Shown: positions 23,345-34,553 of the stretch, in pieces
Layout: each line of letters opens with the position of its first letter
Numbering within the stretch: position 1 is the first letter of the stretch
Assembly (NCBI GenBank): GCA_031841125.1
Contig: CM063111.1
Location: 59,023,535 to 59,087,534 of the forward strand
Direction: 5' to 3'
Length of the DNA stretch: 64,000 bases
DNA from: Acanthococcus lagerstroemiae
Lineage: Eukaryota; Arthropoda; Insecta; Hemiptera; Eriococcidae
Notes under the pieces: model-generated
The model's input: only the letters and a program-made list of their open reading frames with translations
Database searches by the model: none
What the model was told of the DNA's origin: nothing
Position numbers and translations under genes: made by a program

Positions 23345-24815
23345 AGCGACTTCTAAGTCAGTGATTCACTCAGTCACTAGCTTACTTATTTAGTGATTCA
23401 CTCACATACTCAGTTATTCATTCACTTTGTCATTCCGTCACTCACTCAGTCATTCGCTTACTTATTCAGTTATTCACACAGTTACGCAATCACTTACTCA
23501 GTCACTCGCTTATTTATTGAGTTATTCACTCAGTTACTCCGTCATTCACTCAATCACTTACTCAATGACTCAGTGATTCACTCAGTTATTTGCTTACTTA
23601 TCCAGTTATTCCACACAGTTACTCAATCACTAACTCAATGACTCAGTGATTCACTCACTTACATAGTTATTCACTCATTCTGTGATGTAGTTATACATTT
23701 GCTTTCTCACTCCGTCACTCACTCAATAAATCAGTAATTCCTCATTCATTCATTCATGTATTCATTCTCTAATTCAGTTGGACGCTATTCAGCAAAAGGG
23801 AACCAACTAGTAAAATCCGCTTTTTGAGAACACGTGATTTGAAGTTCAGGAGCCATGTGAAACTATATGGCATATAGCGTTTACTGATAAGCTTTTTTCA
23901 AAGTGAGTACACATTTTTGAAAAGGGAGCCCAATTTTGAAAAATTCTACTTTTTACGCTCTTAGCAACAATATTAATAACTAATTTTGTTCACAAATGTT
24001 GGTTGGTTCCCTTTTGCGGAATAGCGTCCAGTTATTCATTCACTTCCTCACTTTGTCACTCACTCACTCAGTCATTTGCTTACTTATTTAGTGATTCACT
24101 CAGTTACTTAATCACTTACTCAGTTATTCAGTTTCTCTAATTTAGTTATCCATTCACTTCCTCACTCCATCACTCACTCAATAAGTCAATTCACTCCATC
24201 ACTCGCTTACTTATTCAATAATTCACTCACTTACTCGGTTATTCATTCATTTTCTAATTCAGCTATTCATTCACTTCCACACTCCATCACTCACCCAATG
24301 AGTCAGTGATTCACTCACTCACTCACTCACTCACTCACTCGATTACTTATTCAGTTATTCACGCAATTACTCCATCACGTATTCAGTGACTTAGTAATTC
24401 ACTCCCTCACTCCCTCACTCAGTCACTCGCTTACTCATTGAGTTATTCACTCAGTCACTCAGTGACTCACTCAGTGCTTCAGTTATTCACTCACTGACTC
24501 AGTCATTCATTCATTCTCTAATCTAATTCAGTTATTCATTCACTTCCTCACTCCGTCACTCACCCAATGAGTCAGTGACTCACTCACTCACTTACTCAGT
24601 CATTTGCTTACTTATTTAGTGATTCACGCAGTCACTCGCTTACTTATTCAGTTATTCACACAGTTACTCAATCACTGACTCAGTGATTCACTCACTCACT
24701 CACTCAGTCAGTCAGTCAGTCATTCATTCATTCTCTAATTCAGTTATTCATTCACTTCCGCACTTCGTCACTCACTCAATGAGTCAGTGAATCACTCACT
24801 AACTCAATCATTCAT
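23345..24815 (+). repeat. Imperfect TCAC/TCAG/TTCA tandem array
   Basis: About 1.4 kb of four-base-register repeats (cactcagttattcattcact and variants), broken by the MITE at 23780-24029. All frames here are compositional. The array lies wholly inside the hAT-like element at 22585-25272. Confidence 0.9.
23780..24029. mobile_element. 250-bp MITE, family A copy 1
   Basis: Inverted ends GGACGCTATTCAGCAAAAGG and its near-inverse, with a 4-bp duplication AGTT at 23776-23779 and 24030-24033. A second copy of similar length lies at 49672-49922. It is inserted in the tandem array, so it is younger than the array. Confidence 0.85.
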
Positions 24816-24909
24816 AAACGACTACAGCGCGCCACCGCATTGAGCAGCTCGAAATCTGTTATTAGATTCTCTGTTTGACCTAGAGCCTGAAATTTGAAAA
24901 AGTTTATCA

Positions 24910-25270
24910 TTTTATTAAAATCTAAAAGTTGAAAGCAAAAGACTTATCTTCTAATGTCACAAGCTGAATCCGATAGCAAATGTTCTATTAAAAATTTTGT
25001 CGGCAAATTTTTTAGTTAAAAGAAAATATTGGCGGCAAATTTTCCTTCGTCACCCCCCCCGCCCCCTTCCAACCTGAAAGTCCAGTTCCGCCTTTGTCTA
25101 GAAGTTGAAAGCAAAAGACTTACCTTCCAGTGTCACAAGCTGAATCTGATAGCAAATGTTCTATTAGAAAATTTTGTCGGCCAATTTTTAGTTAAAAGAA
25201 AATATTTATCTGGAAATTTTCCTTCGCCTCCCCCCCCCCTCCCCTCAAACTGAAAGTCCAGTTTCGCCTC
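24910..25270 (+). repeat. Tandemly duplicated subterminal block
   Basis: The unit gttgaaagcaaaagactta...gtcacaagctgaatc...gcaaatgttctatt...ttttgtcgg...cctgaaagtccagtt occurs twice (about 24925-25088 and 25105-25262) at the right end of the hAT-like element. One internal end reads cagttccgcctttg, resembling the true terminus. Confidence 0.8.
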
Positions 25271-25344
25271 TGATTATGTCGACGCCCGAGGATTAGAAAA
25301 AAATTAAGAAACTCCTTTTTTATTGGCAATCCAAAAAAACTTTT

Positions 25345-26224
25345 CAGGGTGTCCATTCTCTGGAAAAATTGGAAAACCGGGAAAAGTCAGGGAATTTTGT
25401 CCGCCTGGAAAAGTCAGGGAATTTTGTCCGCCTGGAAAAGTCAGGAAAAAGTCAGGAAATTTTGGATTTTTCAGTATTTTTCACCTAAAAGTCAGGGAAT
25501 TTTATTAAAAAAATCGACTGCGAAATTCTGTAGTATTTCAACCAGATTTTACCCTATTTGTTATTAAAAAAATTTTCCTTCGCTTCGCTCAGGCAATTTT
25601 CTTATAATTTTTTCTCACAGGAGAAGGGTGTGGGTAATACAACCCCCTCTCCATCGCAGTAGTAGATGCAGAGTGTGTTGGTGTTGAATCGTTGTCATGG
25701 CATTCGTTTCGCGTCTACATCTTTCTATTACGGCTGCTATACACTTAACGTATTTCGTATTTCGTGACTTTCCACGAACCATTTCACAAAAAATATGACC
25801 AGGAAAAATTATTTTCTGTTTCGAGAACGCAAGACTACAGGCTCACCATACGGTACTATCCTCGACTAGAACTACAGGACCACAAGAGACAAGTCTCATT
25901 TAGGGTACTCCACTGATGATGGCATAACAGCCGAAAGCGCTCTGGAATACAGAAGAAGGAAAAGTGAATTGGCACACCCTACAAAAGGAATCCATCATTA
26001 AATGTGTACACCCCCTCTGCCACAGATTCATAAGCCCGCGGTAGTAAGAAAAAAGTTTGTGGAGTGATTGACGATTTTCGTCGCTCATGATGTTCGAAAA
26101 AATTTGACCCTGCCCCCCTTGCATGTGTAATTTCTATTTGAAGCGTCTGGAAAAGTGAAAAAATTGGCCTGGAAAACCTGGAAAAGTCGGGGAAAATCAT
26201 TTCGAAACAAGAATGGACACCCTG
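25345..26224. mobile_element. CAGGGTGTCCATTCT-ended element
   Basis: 880 bp between CAGGGTGTCCATTCT and the near-inverse AGAATGGACACCCTG, flanked by AACTTTT on both sides (7 of 8 bases matching). hAT-like by ends and duplication size. The left end carries three repeats of aaagtcagggaatttt; the right end has an inverted counterpart. There is no transposase frame. Confidence 0.7.
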
Positions 26225-28055
26225 AACTTTTATTATTGTTTGAGACGTCGTGCATTTTAGATTGTATTGAGCTTACCTACGCTCCGCATTCTACCCTCTT
26301 CCTTTTTGCTCAATCCTACACCCTCTGGCGGAGAACCGCGATTTTGAAATTGATTGATCCGTGTTTCTCTGATTCCTCGCGGATCGAATTTTATTTTATT
26401 GGTCGTCAGTCAGATGTAATTATTTTGCGTTTCTTTTTCAGATATGGTCTGTCGACTAAATGATCAGCTGTGTGGCAGATATGTAAAAGTCGTTATAATT
26501 GGACCTATAATCGACCAGTGGCAACCCGATCAATCATTGCTTGATTATCAGCATTCCATTTCTAGAGGCAGTTTCGTGATCTATTTCGTGTTACCATATA
26601 TTTTACGAGTCCCGTATTCAATGCGGTTAAATTTCGATACAACTTTCGCGTCGTTGAGTTTGATAATTTTGTATAAGGCGTGCTACTTTGTATAAGTGCA
26701 ATAATATCGTTTTCTCGTGTAAAGTTCAATCCAACGGGTATGAGAGTTCAAATTTTTTAACGCCGTGTAAGTAGAAACGTAACGAAGTTGGATGATAGAG
26801 CTTCCCAGTCAGTTGAGAAAGTTTATCTTCAGCTGGAAAATTTTCTGCGCTGATTTAGATTTTGGCGCGATGAAAGTGAAAAAATTGAATTATCATATTT
26901 GCAGTTGGATTTCTGAACACCAAATGGAGTCGGATACCAAATGAGATACGTACAATATTCGAACTACAAAACCACGTATAACTTATTTTGATGGTGTTCT
27001 GGATGAATAAAATTAATCCATGTTTATCCGTCTGGGTTCTCGGGACTCCTTGAGAAAGGAGATCGATAATTCAGAGCATATTCAAACTCAACTACCTAAA
27101 AACTGTATCTTTTAAGATTTGTTATGCAAGTGTTAATCTGGTTGTGATTTCTGGAGTTACAATAGGATAATATCAGAAATTGAATGTGTGCGTGATGATG
27201 CTTCCGTCGAGGAGAAAGTTAACAACTATTTCTAGAAAAATGAACTTGAATAACGTTTTCTCTACTGAAAGTAGACATAAATTGTAATTATGTAGAATGC
27301 CAGCTACATGCATCCTTAGTATAACTGAATTAATGAGAACCCAAACCAAAAGGGTGTAAGTCCATTTCCCCACTTTTCAGGAGAAGCAAAAAACTGATTC
27401 ATACAAAATCCAAAAATTTGTCAGAAACGTGGTTTTAGGCAGTGAAAGGGGACCACGAAAAATCATTTTTAAGGGTATTGCGCAGAAAGAAAACACAAGA
27501 ATTAAGAATACCTCAGATACAGCTGCTCAACGTTTTTGGACTTAGTCCCTTTTGGTTCTCAGTGGTGACCAAAAGTGAATATTACGGCTGAAGATAGCAT
27601 CGGACTTCTTCCCACACGGAAGTACATTATTTTAGATTTGGTCCAATTTCAATTTAATAAATTCCCTGAAAGTGAGCGCAGGAAAATGTATAGCGCCGAA
27701 AAAATTATGATTTTCTTTTTTTGAAGATCGCCAGTTTTCGAGTCAAAAATAATGAGTTACAAAACGAAAAAGTGGAACTTAACGATTTTTGTGCGTGCGA
27801 AGTAATCAGAAACTATGTTCCCGACGCGTGAGCGAAATTTCAACTACACCAGTCAATCTGCCATGCCTTAATGCCTCCGTTTCCATCGCTAACTTAAAAC
27901 TGCCAATTTTGGACTTAACCATCTTTTGGTTCTCATCGATTCAATTTTGACTTCGGATATCAAAACCGTTCCCGCACTTAACGAGTGAAGTTTTGTTGCC
28001 AGCAAGCAATGAGATCTGCAACCTAACTGATACGAGGACGGGTTTCATCGGGTGA
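26225..28055. other. Gene-free stretch with one unplaced frame
   Basis: A frame at 26444-26695 (+, 83 codons) follows a good acceptor-like sequence (ctttttcag at 26433-26441). It has no recognisable domain and no partner exon was found, so I do not call it a gene. Otherwise nothing is recognised. Confidence 0.35.
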
Positions 28056-28059
28056 TGAC

Positions 28060-28430
28060 GTTGCATGTCTGAATGAATTTTTGAATTATGTATGACTGCT
28101 TTCAACATGTTAAATAGGTATGCAATAAAAAGCACACGAATTGACATTTTCGAGATTCCTAATTTACTGGAGGGGGGGGGGCGAAAAAATGCGAAAATTT
28201 TCGGATTGGAGACCAATAGGTAGGTCGAAACGGTTTGAAATTTTGGATTTCTGACGATCTCCTCTCAACCAAAACATCAAACCGTTCCGCTATAGTTGTC
28301 TCCAATCCAGTGCTTTTCGTGTTTTAACAGTTAGCCCAAGGAAATTAGAAATTTCGAAAATGCATATTGATACATTGTATTGCATATTCAACGCGTTGAG
28401 GGCGTGACCACATTTAATTTTCATTTTCGT
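28060..28430. repeat. Diverged solitary copy of the 326-bp satellite monomer
   Basis: The order gacattttcgagattcc, then a G-run, then gcgaaaattttcggattgga, then aaacggtttgaaattt, then gatctcctctc, then caaaccgttccgct, then cctaaggaaattag-like sequence and catattcaacgcgttga, parallels the array monomers at 29215-34320 but is much more diverged. It sits on the far side of the MULE transposase fragment from the array. Confidence 0.7.
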
Positions 28431-28456
28431 GCAGCCATTTCTGAATTCTTAAATTA

Positions 28457-28562
28457 TGGGCCGTAACCGAATTGAGTCCCATGCGCGGAGGTACCTGTTA
28501 TCAGTATCCGAATTGACTCCCGAAGTAGCGGAGGTACACATCCGAATTGAGTCCCGGGTTCG
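28457..28562. repeat. Three CCGAATTGAGTCCC repeats
   Basis: Three near-identical copies of a 14-bp motif (aaccgaattgagtccc, tccgaattgactccc, tccgaattgagtccc) spaced about 40-50 bp apart, with gcggaggtac between them. Function unknown; possibly subterminal repeats of the neighbouring MULE-like element. Confidence 0.6.
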
Positions 28563-28904
28563 CGACTGATTCTCATTTATTCGGGATATCTTCGCTTAGT
28601 CGCGTCGAGTCATTAGGGTGGCAACAGTCGCTTCTTTTTTCAGTGCCACGGAACGTTTTGTCAGATCCCGAGTATGGTTTATTTTCGCGCCAGTATCGCA
28701 CTGAACTTCTAGTAACGTTTCTATAAGGTCATAAATAATAGGATGCGCCACGTAGAATAAACTGTTTTAATCAGAGTGAAACGACTAACACACATTCGTT
28801 GTTCGAGTGGTGGCCAAGGAATATTCTGCCCTGATAGTCGGAATAGACGTAATTGTCGAGCACGTAGTCGCTAAATTTTTGCACCCTCTATTCGTCAAGA
28901 AGAA

Positions 28905-29215
28905 GTGGCATTAGGTCCGCCAAGATTCTTCAACATCAGCAGCATGAAGAAATGGTGGACCGAAGAAAAGTTTCAAGAACTGCCCTCTTTCGCTGTCAAC
29001 GTCTTTGTACTCGTCCGGCAAGGAAAGGTTCTGGATTCGACGCCACCGGCTTTGCCCCAGATGGAGGCGACACTTTTCGAGGAAATAGCGGGCCATACGT
29101 TGCGCGCTGCACTGTGGATGGCTTTCTCGAAATCAGCGAGAAATTCGGAATGTTCCAAAATGAGGCAAGGTCAATGATCTCATTCACAACATTTCGGGGA
29201 ACTATTTCGTAGGCG
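28905..29215 (-). pseudogene. MULE (Mutator-like) transposase fragment, frameshifted
   Basis: On the minus strand, 29158 downward reads EFLADFEKAIHSAARNVWP. After a frame change near 29060 it reads CRLHLGQSRWRRIQNLSLP and DSERGQFLKLFFGPPFL. This is the conserved core of the MULE transposase domain: an FEKA-type acidic residue, then a CxxHLxQ-like stretch. Less than one third of a transposase is present and the frame is broken, so it is dead. The satellite array begins directly next to it, and a diverged monomer lies on its other side. Confidence 0.75.
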
Positions 29216-32200
29216 CCAACTGTTTTACTCAGAAGATGAGAAAGTACTAGAACTTCTGAGACCGAAATGATCTCCTCTTCCGAAAATGTCAACCCGTTTC
29301 GCTGTAGCTGCCTCCAATCCAAAGATTTTCGAATTTTATTAGTTCGCCCCAGAGAAATTAGCGATTTCGAAAACGTCATTTCCCGTCTGAGAAATAGCAT
29401 ATTCAACTCGTTGAAGGCGCTTCCACTTTTTCGAATATTCTGGTAATGCCTTCAGCATGTCGAATATGCAACCCAACATACTCCAATTGACGTTTTCAAA
29501 GTCGCTTATTTCTCTGGGGGGAACTAATAAAACGCGAAAATCTCCGGACTGAGGATAGCTGGAGGAAAACGGTTTGAAATTTTGAGTGCGCATTGATCTC
29601 CTCTTTCGAAAGTGTCAACCCGTTTCGCTGTAGCTGCCTCCAATCCAAAGATTTTCGCATTTTATTAGTCCGCCCCAGAGAAATTAGCGATTTCGAAAAC
29701 GTCATTTCCCGTCTGAGAAATAGCATATTCAACTCGTTGAAGGCGCATCCACTTTATAAAATATTCCGTTCACACCTTCGGCTCGTCGAATATGCAAGCC
29801 AACATACACCAATTGACGTTTTTGAAATCGCTATTTTCTCTGGGGGGAACTAATAAAACGCGAAAATCTCCAGATTGAGGATAGCTGGAGGAAAACGGTT
29901 TGAAATTTTGAGTGCGCATTGATCTCCTCTTTCGAAAGTGTCAACCCGTTTCGCTGTAGCTGCCTCCAATCCAAAGATTTTCGCATTTTATTAGTTCGCC
30001 CCAGAGAAATTCGCGATTTCCAAAACGTCAATTGGTGTATGAGAAATAGCATATTCAACTCGTTGAAGGCGCTTCCACTTTTTCGAATATTCTGGTAATG
30101 CCTTCAGCATGTCGAATATGCAACCCAACATACTCCAATTGACGTTTTCAAAGTCACTTATTTCTCTGGGGGGAACTAATAAAACGCGAAAATCTCCGGA
30201 CTGAGGATAGTTGGAGGAAAACGGTTTGAAATTTTCAGTGCGCATTGATCTCCTCTTTCGAAAGTGTCAACCCGTTTCGCTGTAGCTGCCTCCAATCCAA
30301 AGATTTTCGCATTTTATTAGTTCGCCCCAGAGAAATTAGCGATTTCGAAAACGTCATTTCCCGTCTGAGAAATAGCATATTCAACTCGTTGAAGGCGCAT
30401 CCACTTTATAAAATATTCCGTTCACACCTTCGGCTCGTCGAATATGCAAGCCAACATACACCAATTGACGTTTTTGAAATCGCTATTTTCTCTGGGGGGA
30501 ACTAATAAAACGCGAAAATCTCCAGATTGAGGATAGCTGGAGGAAAACGGTTTGAAATTTTGAGTGCGCATTGATCTCCTCTTTCGAAAGTGTCAACCCG
30601 TTTCGCTGTAGCTGCCTCCAATTCAATGATTTTCGCATTTTATTAGTTCGCCCCAGAGAAATTAGCGATTTCGAAAACGTCATTTCCCGTCTGAGAAATA
30701 GCATATTCAACTCGTTGAAGGCGCTTCCACTTTTTCGAATATTCTGGTAATGCCTTCAGCATGTCGAATATGCAACCCAACATACTCCAATTGACGTTTT
30801 CAAAGTCACTTATTTCTCTGGGGGGAACTAATAAAACGCGAAAATCTCCGGACTGAGGATAGTTGGAGGAAAACGGTTTGAAATTTTGAGTGCGCATTGA
30901 TCTCCTCTTTCGAAAGTGTCAACCCGTTTCGCTGTAGCTGCCTCCAATCCAAAGATTTTCGCATTTTATTAGTTCGCCCCAGAGAAATTAGCGATTTCGA
31001 AAACGTCATTTCCCGTCTGAGAAATAGCATATTCAACTCGTTGAAGGCGCATCCACTTTATAAAATATTCCGTTCACACCTTCGGCTCGTCGAATATGCA
31101 AGCCAACATACACCAATTGACGTTTTCGAATTCGCTATTTTCCCTGGGGGGAACTAATAAAATGCAAAAATCTCCAGATTGAGGATAGCTGGAGGAAAAC
31201 GGTTTGAAATTTTGAGTGCACATTGATCTCGTCTTTCGAAAGTGTCAACCCGTTTCGCTGTAGCTGCCTCCAATTCAAAGATTTTCGCATTTTATTAGTT
31301 CGCCCCAGAGAAATTAGCGATTTCGAAAACGTCATTTCCCGTCTGAGAAATAGCATATTCAACTCGTTGAAGGCGCATCCACTTTATAAAATATTCCGTT
31401 CACACCTTCGGCTCGTCGAATATGCAAGCCAACATACACCAATTGACGTTTTGAATCGCTATTTTCTCTGGGGGGAACTAATAAAACGCGAAAATCTCCA
31501 GATTGAGGATAGCTGGAGGAAAACGGTTTGAAATTTTGAGTGCGCATTGATCTCCTCTTTCGAAAGTGTCAACCCGTTTCGCTGTAGCTGCCTCCAATTC
31601 AAAATTTTCGCATTTTATTAGTTCGCCCAGAGAAATTAGCGATTTCGAAAACGTCATTTCCCGTCTGAGAAATAGCATATTCAACTCGTTGAAGGCGCTC
31701 CACTTTTTCGAATATTCTGTAATGCCTTCAGCATGTCGAATATGCAACCAACATACACAATTGACGTTTTTGAAATCGCTTATTTTCTCTGGGGGGAACT
31801 AATAAAACGCGAAAATCTCAGATTGAGGATAGCTGGAGGAAAACGGTTTGAAATTTTGAGTGCGCATTGATCTCCTCTTTCGAAAGTGTCAACCCGTTTC
31901 GCTGTAGCTGCCTCCAATCCAAAGATTTTCGCATTTTATTAGTTCGCCCCAGAGAAATTAGCGATTTCGAAAACGTCATTTCCCGTCTGAGAAATAGCAT
32001 ATTCAACTCGTTGAAGGCGCTTCCACTTTTTCGAATATTCTGGTAATGCCTTCAGCATGTCGAATATGCAACCCAACATACTCCAATTGACGTTTTCAAG
32101 TCACTTATTTCTCTGGGGGGAACTAATAAAAGCGAAAAATCTCCGGATGAGGATAGTGGAGGAAAACGGTTTGAAATTTTGAGTGCGCATTGATCTCTCT

Positions 32201-34320
32201 TTCGAAAGTGTCAACCCGTTTCGCTGTAGCTGCCTCCAATCAAAGATTTTCGCATTTTATTAGTTCGCCCCAGAGAAATTAGCGATTTCGAAAACGTCAT
32301 TTCCCGTCTGAGAAATAGCATATTCAACTCGTTGAAGGCGCATCCACTTTTTCAAACATTCCGTTCACGCCTTCGGCTCGTCGAATATGCAAGCCAACAT
32401 ACACCAATTGACGTTTTCGAATTCGCTATTTTCTCTGGGGGGAACTAATAAAATGCGAAAATCTCCAGATTGAGGATAGCTGGAGGAAAACGGTTTGAAA
32501 TTTTGAGTGCGCATTGATCTCCTCTTTCGAAAGTGTCAACCCGTTTCGCTGTAGCTGCCTCCAATCCAAAGATTTTCGCATTTTATTAGTTCGCCCCAGA
32601 GAAATTTGCGATTTCCAAAACGTCAATTGGTGTATGAGAAATAGCATATTCAACTCGTTGAAGGCGCTTCCACTTTTTCGAATATTCTGGTAATGCCTTC
32701 AGCATGTCGAATATGCAACCCAACATACTCCAATTGACGTTTTCAAAGTCACTTATTTCTCTGGGGGGAACTAATAAAACGCGAAAATCTCCGGACTGAG
32801 GATAGTTGGAGGAAAACGGTTTGAAATTTTGAGTGCGCATTGATCTCCTCTTTCGAAAGTGTCAACCCGTTTCGCTGTAGCTGCCTCCAATCCAAAGATT
32901 TTCGAATTTTATTAGTTCGCCCCAGAGAAATTAGCGATTTCGAAAACGTCATTTCCCGTCTGAGAAATAGCATATTCAACTCGTTGAAGGCGCATCCACT
33001 TTTTCAAACATTCCGTTCACGCCTTCGGGAAGTCGAATATGCAAGCCAACATACACCAATTGACGTTTTCGAATTCGCTATTTTCTCTGGGGGGAACTAA
33101 TAAAATGCAAAAATCTTCAGATTGAGGATAGCTGGAGGAAAACGGTTTGAAATTTTGAGTGCGCATTGATCTCCTCTTTCGAAAGTGTCAACCCGTTTCG
33201 CTGTAGCTGCCTCCAATCCAAAGATTTTCGCATTTTATTAGTTCGCCCCAGAGAAATTCGCGGTTTCGAAAACGTCAATTGGCGTATGAGAAATAGCATA
33301 TTACACTCGTTGAAGGCGCCTCCACTTTTTCGAATATTCTGGTAATGCCTTCAGCATGTCGAATATGCAACCCAACATACTCCAATTGACGTTTTCAATA
33401 TCGCTTATTTCTCTGGGGGGGAACTAATAAAACGCGAAAATCTCCGGACTGAGGATAGCTGGAGGAAAACGGTTTGAAATTTTGAGTGCGCATTGATCTC
33501 CTCTTTCGAAAGTGTCAACCCGTTTCGCTGTAGCTGCCTCCAATCCAAAGATTTTCACATTTTATTAGTTCGCCCCAGAGAAATTGCGATTTCCAAAACG
33601 TCATTTCCCGTCTGAGAAATAGCATATTCAACTCGTTGAAGGCGCTCCACTTTTCAAAATTCGTCAGCCTTCGGGAAGTCGAATATGCAACCAACATACA
33701 CCAATTGACGTTTTCGAATTCGCTATTTCCTGGGGGAACTAATAAAATGCAAAATCTCCGATTGGGATAGCTGGAGGAAAACGGTTTGAAATTTGAGTGC
33801 CATTGATCTCCTCTTTCCAAAGTTTAAACCCGTTTTGCTGTAGCGGCCTCCAATCCAAAGATTTTCGCATTTTATTAGTTCGCCCCAGAGAAATTGCGAT
33901 TTCGAAAAGTCATTTGATGAGAAATAGCATATTCAACTCGTTGAAGGCGCATCATTTTTCAATTTCGTTTAGCCTCGCATGTCGAATTGCAACCAAATAC
34001 ATCCAATTGCGTTTTCAATCGCTTATTCCTGGGGGAACTAATAAAATGCGAAAATCTCCGACTGAGGAAGTCTGAGAAACGGTTTGAAATTTTGAGTGCC
34101 ATGATCTCTTTTCAAGTTCAACCCGTTTTCGCTGTAGCTGCTCCAACCAAAGATTTCGAATTTTAGTTCGCCCCAGAGAATTGCGTTTCAAAACGTAAGG
34201 TATAGAAATACAATTCGTTGCCCCACTTTGAATATTGGAATGCTTCACATGTCGATATGCACAACACCCATTGACTTTCAATTCTTATTTTCTGGGGAAT
34301 ATAAACGAAACGATGATAGC
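29215..34320. repeat. Satellite array of 326-bp internally inverted monomers
   Basis: About 15 monomers of about 326 bp. Landmarks such as gcattgatctcctctttcg recur at about 29591, 29917, 30243, 30569, 30895, 31221 and so on. Two types differ mainly in one third of the unit: type A (tattctggtaatgccttcagc) and type B (attccgttcacaccttcggc). For most of the array they alternate, giving a 652-bp higher-order unit, with BB and AA neighbours near 31.2 and 31.5-31.9 kb. Each monomer is itself two inverted arms: gattttcgcattttattagt and its approximate inverse flank each half. Frames of 75-86 codons therefore open on both strands and share the peptide REISDFENV. The right edge (33.5-34.3 kb) decays with many small deletions. 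Confidence 0.95.
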
Positions 34321-34388
34321 TAAAAACGTTTGATTCAGCAAATCTCCAAGTATGCGTACAACGATCACATGGTTTACGTAAAACAACA

Positions 34389-34394
34389 TTTATT
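34389..34394 (-). terminator. Candidate polyadenylation signal of tankyrase
   Basis: AATAAA on the minus strand, about 850 nt below the tankyrase stop and the first one met in that direction. If used, the 3' UTR would end just beside the satellite array. Confidence 0.4.
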
Positions 34395-34414
34395 AAGAAA
34401 ATCATGAAAAATAA

Positions 34415-34553
34415 ACAGTTTATCGATGAAACGCGTCAACATATGTTATAGTACCGCTTTAAAACTCCACGATGGATGGCAAAAAGATCACATGTTACGA
34501 AACACATTTTAAGACATTCGAAAAAAAAAAGAACAGTTTATCGATGAAACGCG
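34415..34553. repeat. Two copies of a 21-bp sequence in the tankyrase 3' flank
   Basis: An identical 21-bp run (starting acagtttatcgatg and ending aaacgcg) occurs at 34415-34435 and 34533-34553. It would be in the 3' UTR if the distal poly(A) signal is used. Function unknown. Confidence 0.7.

Larger units (their letters stand above)
22585..25272. mobile_element. 2.7-kb non-autonomous hAT-like element
   Basis: Ends CAGGGGCGAAACT and its near-inverse AGTTTCGCCTCTG, flanked by an exact 8-bp duplication ATTATGTC (22577-22584 and 25273-25280). The 8-bp duplication and CAGGGGCG-type ends fit hAT transposons. No transposase is present. The inside consists of GTCGGCAAATTTT motifs, a long CATTCACTCAGT-type tandem array (23345-24815) with another MITE in it, and a duplicated subterminal block. 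Confidence 0.8.

Noticed and set aside
23345..24815. Resemblance to a CRISPR-like array of repeats
   Set aside because: The repeats are short, contiguous and drifting, without unique spacers, in an animal genome.
26444..26695. 83-codon frame after an acceptor-like site
   Set aside because: No domain, no partner exon, and a stop in the alternative frames; kept only as a note in the gene-free stretch.
29339..33100. Dozens of 60-100 codon frames on both strands
   Set aside because: They repeat every 326 or 652 bp with the satellite and are a consequence of its monomer sequence and symmetry, not separate genes.
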